NCBI RefSeq assembly: GCF_019084545.1
Contig: NZ_JAHREP010000006.1
Span: 62,001 to 126,000, forward strand
Direction of reading: 5' to 3'
DNA length: 64,000 bases
From: Marinobacterium ramblicola
GTDB taxonomy: Bacteria; Pseudomonadota; Gammaproteobacteria; Pseudomonadales; Balneatricaceae
The notes under the pieces were generated by a model that had not been told where the DNA came from, searched no databases, and saw only the letters and a list, made by a program, of their open reading frames with translations. Position numbers and translations under genes: made by a program. Below, one piece after another: positions 18,123-25,061 of the stretch (position 1 is its first letter; each line of letters begins with the position of its first letter).

Positions 18123-18929
18123 TTACGCCTTGCTGTAATCAAAGCGGCCCACATAGCGATACTCCCTGGCATACTCGTTGAGATAGCAGTTGAGGTATTG
18201 CAGTTGAGCCTCGTTGAGGCGTCCGTGCCGGATATCATCCATAGATTCGTTACCATCGCTGCTATCCAGCCGTTTAAGGTGGAACAGCGTCATGTCTCGT
18301 CCGCCGAAAAAGCCCTTTAAAAACTCGTGCAGGGGGCGTGCCTGCGACATATCGAAAACCGCACCGTAGAGTGCTGTATACAGGGGATGCTGCGCCAGCA
18401 AAAGATTATCGAACAGCGGGTAGTCGCCGGGGGGCGGTGCAAACGGCGGATAGGGTTCGGGAATATGAATCGGGTGCGCCATCAGATCGCGGACATAACC
18501 GGCATCCAGGCTTGCCTTTATGGCGCCGTCGACCAGGATATTAAGATAGCGCTGACAGGGTAGACAGCGGTCGTCGATGAACGCTGGCATGCCGACATAG
18601 GTCAGTGCCGAAAGTCGCTCTCGCTTGTCCGTCCCCTCCACCTCTACCTCGACACTGATGCGATCATAGCCATGACCGTAGGCTTCGGTAGCATCGAGTG
18701 GAGCCAGGGCTTGGTCGGGGCAGTCGTGGAGTACGCCGAGCACCCGGTCATTGGGATCGTCCGAACGCTCGATATTGCCGACTCCACCCTCGTGGCGAAA
18801 GAAATGCTGCACATTGAAGCGCAGGCGCCAACCATGTAAAACCGCACGCCGGGAGGTCAGAGGCTCCACGCCCTTGGCCCGTAGCGACGTGATGCTCATG
18901 TTGGAACCAAAGCCAAAATAGCGAAACAT
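18123..18929 (-). CDS. Gamma-glutamylcyclotransferase-like protein
   Basis: The 268-residue protein starts at ATG 18929 with MFRYFGFGSNMS, in which FGFGSN is the substrate loop of the GGCT/AIG2 fold. The candidate catalytic glutamate is in LDATEAYGHGYDRISVEV (about residue 100). The C-terminal 120 residues are an addition to the minimal fold and contain two cysteines in DDRCLPCQRY. Enzymes of this fold remove 5-oxoproline from gamma-glutamyl compounds. The natural substrate here is unknown. A GTG at 18992 would extend the frame by 21 residues but lacks a ribosome site. It is the first gene of a four-gene minus-strand operon. Confidence 0.72.
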   Translation of the reverse strand: MFRYFGFGSNMSITSLRAKGVEPLTSRRAVLHGWRLRFNVQHFFRHEGGVGNIERSDDPNDRVLGVLHDCPDQALAPLDATEAYGHGYDRISVEVEVEGTDKRERLSALTYVGMPAFIDDRCLPCQRYLNILVDGAIKASLDAGYVRDLMAHPIHIPEPYPPFAPPPGDYPLFDNLLLAQHPLYTALYGAVFDMSQARPLHEFLKGFFGGRDMTLFHLKRLDSSDGNESMDDIRHGRLNEAQLQYLNCYLNEYAREYRYVGRFDYSKA

Positions 18930-19184
18930 TCCGTTATCAATCACCGTCCAGTAGAGATCCGCGCAGCGTCTGGCACCGCGGACCGAAGCCACAACAATAC
19001 CCCGATCATACCCGAATTCAACAGTTTAGCTTATGCCTGAAAGCAAGAGCTGCTTGCCTACCGGCTGCGGAAACGCTCTTTAGGTGTTGTCGGCAGGATG
19101 CGCCATATTTTGATTCCCATCGCGATAATCACATGATTTGATAGGATTCCCGTTTCAATCAGTAGGGATGGAGAGGGACAAAGA
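18930..19184. other. Divergent spacer, 255 bp
   Basis: This stretch separates the start of the cyclotransferase-like operon from the DNase II homologue on the other strand, so promoters for both are expected here. The DNase II start has GGAGAGGGAC shortly upstream. A modest AT-rich stretch lies near 19105-19155. No known operator or RNA was recognised. Confidence 0.4.
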
Positions 19185-20204
19185 ATGATCAGGGCACAGG
19201 ATCAACAGGGAAAACCGGTCGACTGGTGGTTTATCTATAAAACCCCGGAGCACACCGGCAGAGAGGAGAACAGGGGTTTCGATTTCCTCTATTTCGACCC
19301 GAACGCCGAGGCGTTGGCACTCTCGCCAGTGGGGCTAGACCAGGATAACCAGGCGCTGGGACATACCCTGGCCGCCATCTTCAATTCGGCGGAAACCACA
19401 GGCTACATCACCTACAACGACGAGCATGTCGCCCAAACCTCGAACAGTTCCGAAAAGGGCCACTGCAAGGGGATCCTGGCGTTCGACAAAGCCAGCGACT
19501 CGGCTCTTTTCCTGCTGCACTCGACGCCGCGCTTCCCCGCCAACAACGAGAGCACACTGCCGGTTGATGAACAGATCTACGGCCAAACCTTTATCTGCAT
19601 CACCCTGCCCGACTATCAGACCGCCAACGCCATCGCCGAGCAGATGTTGAGCCAGCAGAACCCGCAGGTGCTGGTCGAGAGCTCACGCATCCCCAGCTCC
19701 CTGCGGGCGGATGAGCCACTGTCACGGTTGTTCCACGGCAACGGGGTGGACGAGTCGTCCGAACCCTCGACACTGAAGTTCAACTCTCGTGGCGGGCAGG
19801 CGTTTACGCTGATCGCCAAGAGCAGGCTCTGGGGCGAGGACTTCTGGCTGGATCTGGTATCGCCGGAGTTGAACTGCGATCTGATCGTGGAAACCTGGCG
19901 ACGTGGCGCGGTAACACCGGAGCAGGACAACCGCTCCAGCGAGTTCGACGAGGACACCCTGAACCTGAACTTCAAGATCGATCCGTCGCTGAGCTACGAG
20001 TGGCACTACACCAAGGATCACGCCAAGTGGGCGGTGGCCCTGAAAAACGGTGCCAACGCCCTGCCCTGGGTCTGCGTCGCCGACCTCAACCGCATGGTGT
20101 CACAGGAGAAACGCGGCGGCGCCAGCCTCTGTTTCCAGCAGCCGCGCCTGTGGCAGGCATTGCGGGACGCCGAAGAGAAACTGCACCAGCTGGCACAATC
20201 CTGA
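19185..20204 (+). CDS. DNase II family nuclease
   Basis: The 339-residue protein matches the deoxyribonuclease II family from end to end. It has GKPVDWWFIYKTPE at residues 9-22, QALGHTL and YNDE, and the two HxK catalytic motifs: HCK at 93-95 in KGHCKGILAFD and HAK at 279-281 in KDHAKWAVA. The 186-residue separation is like that of the animal enzymes. DNase II cuts DNA without metal ions through a phospholipase-D-like dimeric active site. No signal peptide is present, unlike lysosomal DNase II, so the location is uncertain. It converges with a phosphoesterase gene. Confidence 0.88.
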   Translation: MIRAQDQQGKPVDWWFIYKTPEHTGREENRGFDFLYFDPNAEALALSPVGLDQDNQALGHTLAAIFNSAETTGYITYNDEHVAQTSNSSEKGHCKGILAFDKASDSALFLLHSTPRFPANNESTLPVDEQIYGQTFICITLPDYQTANAIAEQMLSQQNPQVLVESSRIPSSLRADEPLSRLFHGNGVDESSEPSTLKFNSRGGQAFTLIAKSRLWGEDFWLDLVSPELNCDLIVETWRRGAVTPEQDNRSSEFDEDTLNLNFKIDPSLSYEWHYTKDHAKWAVALKNGANALPWVCVADLNRMVSQEKRGGASLCFQQPRLWQALRDAEEKLHQLAQS

Positions 20205-20255
20205 GCTGCACTGCCGATAAATGAAGAGGGCATCCAAACGGTGCCCTCCTCGCTT

Positions 20256-22454
20256 CTATTTCCCGGTTGCCTCGCCCGCCGGCGGAAACGACTTGTCATA
20301 GGGTGGCGTCAACGTCGGTGCATCGCGCCTCGACTCCGCAGCCTGCAACACCGCCTCGAAGGTGGGTGCGACCTCCATACGATCACCCAGCGCCCATAGC
20401 GGCTTGGGTACACCGAACCAGTGCAGCAGCGTGGCGGCAAAGGAGGTGGAGTCGAATGGAATCTCGCCCTCGGCCCTGACCACCGTCTGCTGTTTAATCC
20501 AGGGTGAGACCATGATCGTCGGTACCCGCGGCCCCATCAGGTCGTAGGCGAAGCCGTCGTTGATGTCATGGGGCCAGGGCTTCCTGGCATAGGGCGGCGC
20601 CACATGGTCATAGGTGCCGTTGTTCTTGTCGAAGGTGATCACCAGCAGGGTCTCATCCCAGCCGGGCCCATTCTTGATCGCTTCATAGATATCATTCAGC
20701 GCCTTCTCAGCCGGCACCAGGTCCGCGCCCGGATGGTATGAGGTGGCGCCGGAAGGCGCGATCCAGACCGGCTCCAGGAAGCTGAACGCCGGCAGCGTGC
20801 CGGCCGCCGCATCCTGCTTGAACTGCTCGATACCGGCCAGGTACTTATCCGCATTGGCATCCACCGTCGGCACCTGCCCCTTCAGATAGAGCTGATAGGT
20901 GAATACGCACTCCTCCCAAAGAATCGAGTTGTAGATCTTCCAATCGGTAATCCCCTGGCTCCAGAGCACCTTCCAGATCGACTGGCGGTGCGGCGAATCG
21001 GGCCAATACTTGTAGGCGTTACCGCCCTCCCAGGTGCCGAGCTTGTCAAAGGCCGAACCGGTAACCGAAAAGGCACGGTTCACGTCCGTACCGCCGGGTA
21101 CGGAGCTGAACCAGCGGTCCGATACGGCGAAGTTGCGCGCCAATCCGTTCAATACCGGCAGCTGCTCCGGGCTGAAGGTTTCCATCACCTGCGGATTGGC
21201 GTTATTGAGGATGAAGCCGCCCATATCCGGCTGCAAGCGCCCCCAGTAGCCGGGCGACTCGGCAAACATCTGCTGCAACGCGTCGGTGGTGTCGTGGAAG
21301 GGGTCCTGGTTCAGCGCCATCAGGTCGTACTGGTCGCTGAGCTTGCCGCCCTGGTACTTGCTGACGTGGACCTTCTTCTCGCCATCGAAGTTGTAATACT
21401 CGGTGCTCACGCCGTCGAACGGCTGCTGCGAGCCGATGTAGTGGCAGCCCTGGTCGCCCTTTTCATACAGCCAACCGCAGACGTTATCGAACGAGCGACT
21501 CTCCACCATGTAGTAGACCACATGCTTGATCTTCGAGCGCATGAAGTCGATGGTGCCCGGGGTCTGAGCCCTGTCCGCCTGAACCGGGATACGCGGCTGG
21601 TAGCCGGTCAGCACCGCATCGGCACCGATATCGGAGGGTAACCCGCCCTCGCGCAACGGCCCTACCAGCACATCCTTATGCTCGGGATCGAACGCCCACA
21701 GTCTGTACCTGCCCTGCGCCGCATTCCACTCCAGAACATGGGCGCCAATGGCGGTCAGCTCGCTGTTCTCGTCGATCCACTCCCAACTCCCCTCCTGTAC
21801 CGCGGGCAGCGAAAGTGGCGGATGCTGCTGTGGGTCGAAGCTCCACAACCGGAACTGCTTGCGATCCGGCAGCCGGTCCAGCACATAGTTGCCGATCGGA
21901 ATCAGCGTATGTCCCTGCTTGATCAGCGGGAATCCGCCCTGACCGGTGTAGGGGTATGGCAGGGGATCGGCGTTGCCGGGCGTCGTCGGCTTGGGATCCC
22001 ACTGAGGGTCGAAATTCCACAACTCGAATGTGCCGCGCCCCTTCGCCGGAATCAGGCTCAGCACGAAGCTGGCCATCGGAATCAGGTCCAGATGCTGGTC
22101 TTCATTGGGGTTGTCGCTGTAGTAGGCGCGATAGCCCCAGAACTTTTTTTTCTCCCAAAAGCCGCTCTGAACGACCGGCGCGTTCAGCGGGTCCGCGGCC
22201 TGCGGATTGAAGTCCAACAGCTTGAAGTTGAAACCGGGTGTTCCCCCCTGCTGGCACAGCGGGCTCCACTGCAGCAGATAGCCCCCGACCTGGGCCATGC
22301 GATAGGTGTGATCGAAGGAGGCTTGACTGCCCTGAGAGACCGGGGTCAACAGCTCCTCGGCATCGGGGTCGACCCGATAAAGCCGGTAGGCATCGCTGCT
22401 TCGACTACGACAGATCAAAAAAACATAAGGCGATGTGCTGGGGGTATTTGGCAT
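20256..22454 (-). CDS. Phospholipase C/acid phosphatase-type phosphoesterase with N-terminal propeller-like repeats
   Basis: The 732-residue protein has an N-terminal third (residues about 1-300) with five repeats ending in the form YRLW-x-FDP, each about 50 residues, suggesting a beta-propeller. The rest is a phosphoesterase domain of the bacterial phospholipase C type: KHVVYYMVESRSFDNVCGWL, GGTDVNRAFSVTGSA, LLVITFDKNNGTYDHVAPP and GPRVPTIMVSPW. The metal-ligand aspartates and histidine of TFDKNNGTYDHV are in place. There is no signal peptide. The substrate may be a phospholipid or another phosphoester. It ends 51 bases from the end of the DNase II homologue. Confidence 0.85.
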   Translation of the reverse strand: MPNTPSTSPYVFLICRSRSSDAYRLYRVDPDAEELLTPVSQGSQASFDHTYRMAQVGGYLLQWSPLCQQGGTPGFNFKLLDFNPQAADPLNAPVVQSGFWEKKKFWGYRAYYSDNPNEDQHLDLIPMASFVLSLIPAKGRGTFELWNFDPQWDPKPTTPGNADPLPYPYTGQGGFPLIKQGHTLIPIGNYVLDRLPDRKQFRLWSFDPQQHPPLSLPAVQEGSWEWIDENSELTAIGAHVLEWNAAQGRYRLWAFDPEHKDVLVGPLREGGLPSDIGADAVLTGYQPRIPVQADRAQTPGTIDFMRSKIKHVVYYMVESRSFDNVCGWLYEKGDQGCHYIGSQQPFDGVSTEYYNFDGEKKVHVSKYQGGKLSDQYDLMALNQDPFHDTTDALQQMFAESPGYWGRLQPDMGGFILNNANPQVMETFSPEQLPVLNGLARNFAVSDRWFSSVPGGTDVNRAFSVTGSAFDKLGTWEGGNAYKYWPDSPHRQSIWKVLWSQGITDWKIYNSILWEECVFTYQLYLKGQVPTVDANADKYLAGIEQFKQDAAAGTLPAFSFLEPVWIAPSGATSYHPGADLVPAEKALNDIYEAIKNGPGWDETLLVITFDKNNGTYDHVAPPYARKPWPHDINDGFAYDLMGPRVPTIMVSPWIKQQTVVRAEGEIPFDSTSFAATLLHWFGVPKPLWALGDRMEVAPTFEAVLQAAESRRDAPTLTPPYDKSFPPAGEATGK

Positions 22455-22541
22455 CGAAAGTCCCTTGTTTTTATCGGTTTTTGGGCCAGTATAGGCCGGA
22501 GCTCGCTATATTCCATGCAAAACAAAACCTTGGGGCGGCCG

Positions 22542-23024
22542 TTACACCTTCTTGCCGGCCACCGGCGTCTCGATATCAGCCATATCGACCAGATTCCAGG
22601 GCAGCCCCTTTTGCCGATAGATACGCTTGTTCAGGTTTGGATAGTCACCCACATCCTGATCCAGACGCTGACCGACCACAATGCAGCGCAGAACGTCAGT
22701 GCCGTTGTTGAACAGGGTATGGGCCTCGCCTCCGGCGCGATAGCCGATAAAGTCACCGGCACCGACCTGGTGCTCCTCATTGCCGATCCGGGCCAGCGCC
22801 TGACCTTCCAGAATGTAGACGCACTCATCCTCGTGGTAATGCCTATGTAGCTCGGTGGATTCGAAGCCCGGCTGCACCTCGATAATATGAAAGCCGAAAC
22901 CGGTCAGCCCGGTCAGATCGCCCAGCGACTTATTCACCCGCTGCGCATTTGGATTGAGAAAGTGTGTTTTACTGACCCCAGCGTACTCCTCGATCTCCTG
23001 CCGGGTAACGATATACTTATCCAT
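22542..23024 (-). CDS. Cupin-domain protein
   Basis: This 160-residue protein is a single cupin barrel. Motif 1 is ELHRHYHEDECVYILEGQAL, with metal-type histidines at about residues 60 and 64, and motif 2 is GDFIGYRAGGEAHTLFNNG. Proteins of this group often bind small organic ligands or isomerise sugars, but no substrate can be named. The start at 23024 is followed by MDKYIVTRQEIEEYAG, giving a short helical lead-in. It lies close to a monooxygenase-like gene on the same strand, with a 20-base gap, and may be co-transcribed with it. Confidence 0.8.
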   Translation of the reverse strand: MDKYIVTRQEIEEYAGVSKTHFLNPNAQRVNKSLGDLTGLTGFGFHIIEVQPGFESTELHRHYHEDECVYILEGQALARIGNEEHQVGAGDFIGYRAGGEAHTLFNNGTDVLRCIVVGQRLDQDVGDYPNLNKRIYRQKGLPWNLVDMADIETPVAGKKV

Positions 23025-23044
23025 GAAAACTCCCTGCCGATCAG

Positions 23045-23377
23045 TTACATACCACTATCACTAACACCATAGTCACGTTCGACCTTTGCAATTCTGGTCT
23101 TGAACGCCGAGTACCATTGCTCGCGTCCAAGCTTTTGCGCCAGTTGATGCTCCAGATTGGCCTTCCAGTTCCTGATCGATTCAAGGTCCGACCAGTAGGA
23201 CACCGTAATCCCCACCTCTTCACGTGCCGACTCGACACCGAGAAAGCCGGGCTGCTGCGATGCCAGCTCAACCATCCTGGCGGCCATCTCGCCGTAGCCG
23301 TTGTCGCCTTCGGTGCGAACCGAGGTAAAAACAACCGCGTAATAGGGAGGTTCGGGGGTTTGGGCAATAAGCGACAT
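23045..23377 (-). CDS. Antibiotic biosynthesis monooxygenase (ABM)-like protein
   Basis: This 110-residue protein has the ferredoxin-like ABM fold pattern: YYAVVFTSVRTEGDNGYGEM at the start, QQPGFLGVESA in the middle and ITVSYWSDLESIRNWKAN. The last motif is typical of the heme-degrading/ABM superfamily. ATG 23377 fits the family start; the open frame extends upstream to 23461 without a better start. Members range from quinol oxygenases to proteins of unknown role. It sits upstream of the cupin gene and next to the integron-type cassette. Confidence 0.75.
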   Translation of the reverse strand: MSLIAQTPEPPYYAVVFTSVRTEGDNGYGEMAARMVELASQQPGFLGVESAREEVGITVSYWSDLESIRNWKANLEHQLAQKLGREQWYSAFKTRIAKVERDYGVSDSGM

Positions 23378-23492
23378 CGGATAATGGGTCCTTTGGCCTG
23401 TGGGGTTGGTTGCATTGGGAACGCAAAATCTACCCCAGGATACTACTCCGGCGTATAACACACCGCTTCAATATTGCTGCAATCCTGGCCGA

Positions 23493-23518
23493 TCAGGACT
23501 CTCTCCTGACTGTTTTTT
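23493..23518 (+). terminator. Short intrinsic-terminator-like hairpin
   Basis: TCAGGA (23493-23498), a 5-base loop, TCCTGA (23504-23509) and then a run of six T (23513-23518) resemble a rho-independent terminator on the plus strand. The stem is only 6 bp, and no plus-strand gene ends just upstream, so it may be a leftover of a lost gene or of the transposon remnant that follows. Confidence 0.4.
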
Positions 23519-23531
23519 AGGATCGCGCTGA

Positions 23532-23695
23532 ACGACCATCCCAGCCCCTCCATCTGTCGCTGCGGAGACAGCGGTGTTTCTCAAACGCTTCTACGAGCAT
23601 CTGAAGGACAGGGCAAGTGGCCATCATCGCAGTTCATTGTGGTGCTCAATACACTCCTGAAAAACGAGGAGCGCTGGTGTGAAAAAACAGCCTAA
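23532..23695 (+). pseudogene. Degraded C-terminal remnant of an IS110/IS1111-type transposase
   Basis: One frame from 23532 reads a run ending in VFLKRFYEHLKDRAS. After a frame change the last part reads VVLNTLLKNEERWCEKTA and stops at 23695. An F-Y-x-x-L segment followed about 30 residues later by L-N-x-L-x-K-x-x-x-x-W is how IS110/IS1111 transposases end. The rest of the element is gone. It lies between the monooxygenase-like gene and the lipoprotein gene, next to sequence resembling an attC end. The family is uncertain because the fragment is about 50 residues long. Confidence 0.4.
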
Positions 23696-23772
23696 ATATT
23701 ATGACTGGACACCACAGTCACTTGTTATGCCAAACCCACATTCATGCGGGCGCCAATACCAAGGCTGGCCCA

Positions 23773-23976
23773 TTAATTTTCCCCTACTACGGCTTTCCGC
23801 TCTCTTTCATACTCGTCGTAAGACTTATTGGAACGCGCTACACACTCCTCGTATTGAGCAGGCGGAACACTGTTGCATTCTTGTCGATTGTTGCGCTGGA
23901 CGTTGTCGTATATAGCTTTGCTATTGCATCCAGATGCTAGAACACACACTAAAGACACTAACCAAATTTTCTTCAC
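23773..23976 (-). CDS. Small predicted lipoprotein
   Basis: The 67-residue product begins MKKIWLVSLVCVLASGCNSK, a lipoprotein signal peptide with lipobox LASGC (lipidated Cys at residue 17). The mature part is short, charged and helical (YEECVARSNKSYDEYERERK), resembling small lipoproteins of marine gammaproteobacteria with unknown role. The start is GTG at 23976, 25 bases downstream of the attC recombination point, so it is probably the next gene of a cassette array. It is clearly lower in GC than the flanking chromosome. Confidence 0.75.
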   Translation of the reverse strand: MKKIWLVSLVCVLASGCNSKAIYDNVQRNNRQECNSVPPAQYEECVARSNKSYDEYERERKAVVGEN

Positions 23977-23995
23977 GACTCACCATCCCTACAGG

Positions 23996-24064
23996 GCCTA
24001 ACGCAGCCATAAATTGACGAAAGGAGCGCAGCGTATTGAGGTCAATTTCATGGCCTTGTTAAAA
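23996..24064 (-). other. Integron attC recombination site
   Basis: Read on the minus strand, the site opens with TTTTAAC and closes with GTTAGGC, which fits the GTTRRRY core exactly. Between them GCCATGAAATTGAC pairs with GTCAATTTATGGC, leaving one unpaired G, the extrahelical base typical of attC. The loop carries GCTGCGC. At 69 bp it is a standard short attC. The upstream gene's TAA stop lies inside the TTTTAAC box. The sequence that opens the cassette (GTTAAAA at 24607-24601) is the complement of TTTTAAC, as expected for one excisable cassette. Confidence 0.88.
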
Positions 24065-24606
24065 GCTACTCTGAACTTCACGCAGCATCTCTTCTTTCAT
24101 TTCATGAAGTGCTTCTTCCGTGATTCCATACTTATCGCTTAGGTTTGATATTATTTCCATAAGTCTATTATCAAGATTTCCAAGGAAATCTCTACATTCC
24201 TCAAGCTCCTTTATCATTTGATCCCTTCCTTCAAATGACATGAAATGCAATGATCTATGCGAAAAGTAGCTATGCGCTAACCAATTTCGTTTTTCAAGAG
24301 CTGTCTTTAGCTCTTCCACTTGTAATTCAGTCAATACATCAAGTTTACGAACAGCACCAAGAAGACTCCCCATAGTTTTACTGGACACTAGATCATCATA
24401 TTTATCATATTCTTTAGCCCATAAGCCAGGATCTTCATGAATCTTTTCTTTGATATTTTTTGGGAAGAATTCATAAAAAAACAAAAGCTGTATTAGTGAT
24501 TGCTCCACGCATTGAGCAAGAAACATTGCCAAACCAAAGTGAGCATAGACTTCTTTAACGTGTTCTGACTCATCCATAATTTCAGACCCATCCCTTTTTC
24601 TTTTAA
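24002..24606 (-). mobile_element. Integron gene cassette (one gene plus attC)
   Basis: The cassette runs on the minus strand from the T after G24607 to the G of the attC cleavage point at 24002, about 605 bp. It contains one unknown gene and ends in the attC site. The complementarity between its first bases and the attC R'' box defines both borders. It is much more AT-rich than its surroundings. No integron integrase gene or recognised attI is present in the window, so it is either part of an array without an integrase or a cassette inserted at a secondary site. Confidence 0.8.
24059..24577 (-). CDS. Cassette-borne protein of unknown function
   Basis: This is a 172-residue protein, AT-rich, largely helical and acidic at its C-terminus (ALHEMKEEMLREVQ). 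No catalytic motif was recognised. The RNWLAHSYFSHRS segment (about residues 93-105) looks like the RNxxxH motif of HEPN-type or related helical proteins, but the match is weak. The start at 24577 has AAAGGGATGG about 10 bases upstream. The whole gene lies within the integron cassette and its stop codon is part of the attC site, so it is horizontally acquired. Confidence 0.7.
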   Translation of the reverse strand: MDESEHVKEVYAHFGLAMFLAQCVEQSLIQLLFFYEFFPKNIKEKIHEDPGLWAKEYDKYDDLVSSKTMGSLLGAVRKLDVLTELQVEELKTALEKRNWLAHSYFSHRSLHFMSFEGRDQMIKELEECRDFLGNLDNRLMEIISNLSDKYGITEEALHEMKEEMLREVQSSF

Positions 24607-25061
24607 CAGTGTATTAGTCCGCAAGCAGTCAGAACCGTTCTAGACCGCTTTCCGTATAGTTGCTTTCGCCATAATCGCTCGACACTACGCCACTGCTCGG
24701 TTTCTCTTTGGTTGGCCAAGTACTATACGGCAACCGATCCACCCTTGGGGCCAGGCGAAACGGTAACGCCAGGCACTACGACGGGTAACGGCCCCTTCCG
24801 GGCGGGCGGGAGATTTTGATGAGGTTGGCAGAATATTAACCATCGACCCGTTTCCTGTTCCTTGTCGATTGGGGGCGCCTACTGCTTCCTATGGCGCGAA
24901 TTGACTTCAGTCTGTATCGGATTGCGTCTGCAGGCAAGTCAATCGCTTTCAACCGAGCGATGAGAGGCGTTAAAGGTGGTCGTAAGGGATACGGCAAAGG
25001 CCGCTCCGCCGGGAGCAGCCTTTGGATAGAGACGGTTATAAGCCGTTTACCGGGTTTTCGA
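24607..25061. other. Non-coding stretch between the gene cassette and the GH32 gene
   Basis: About 455 bp show no convincing gene. There is a 9-bp perfect inverted repeat, CCGTATAGT (24652-24660) and ACTATACGG (24722-24730), with weak similarity extending outward. A GC-rich stem lies near 24790-24812, and there is a terminator-like stem at 24996-25023. A short plus-strand frame at 24891-25181 overlaps the end of the GH32 gene and has no support. The stretch may contain an old recombination border of the cassette region. Confidence 0.4.
24996..25023 (-). terminator. Terminator-like hairpin after the GH32 gene
   Basis: AAAGGCCGCTCC pairs with GGGAGCAGCCTTT, apart from one mismatch, around a short GCC loop. 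It lies about 38 bases beyond the stop of the fructosidase gene. It has no long T-run. It is placed to end the transporter-fructosidase operon. Confidence 0.6.

Noticed and set aside
23679-23915. 78-residue plus-strand frame near the lipoprotein gene
   Set aside because: It overlaps the lipoprotein gene on the other strand, which has a clear signal peptide and lipobox. The frame has no motif and spans the attC-like end.
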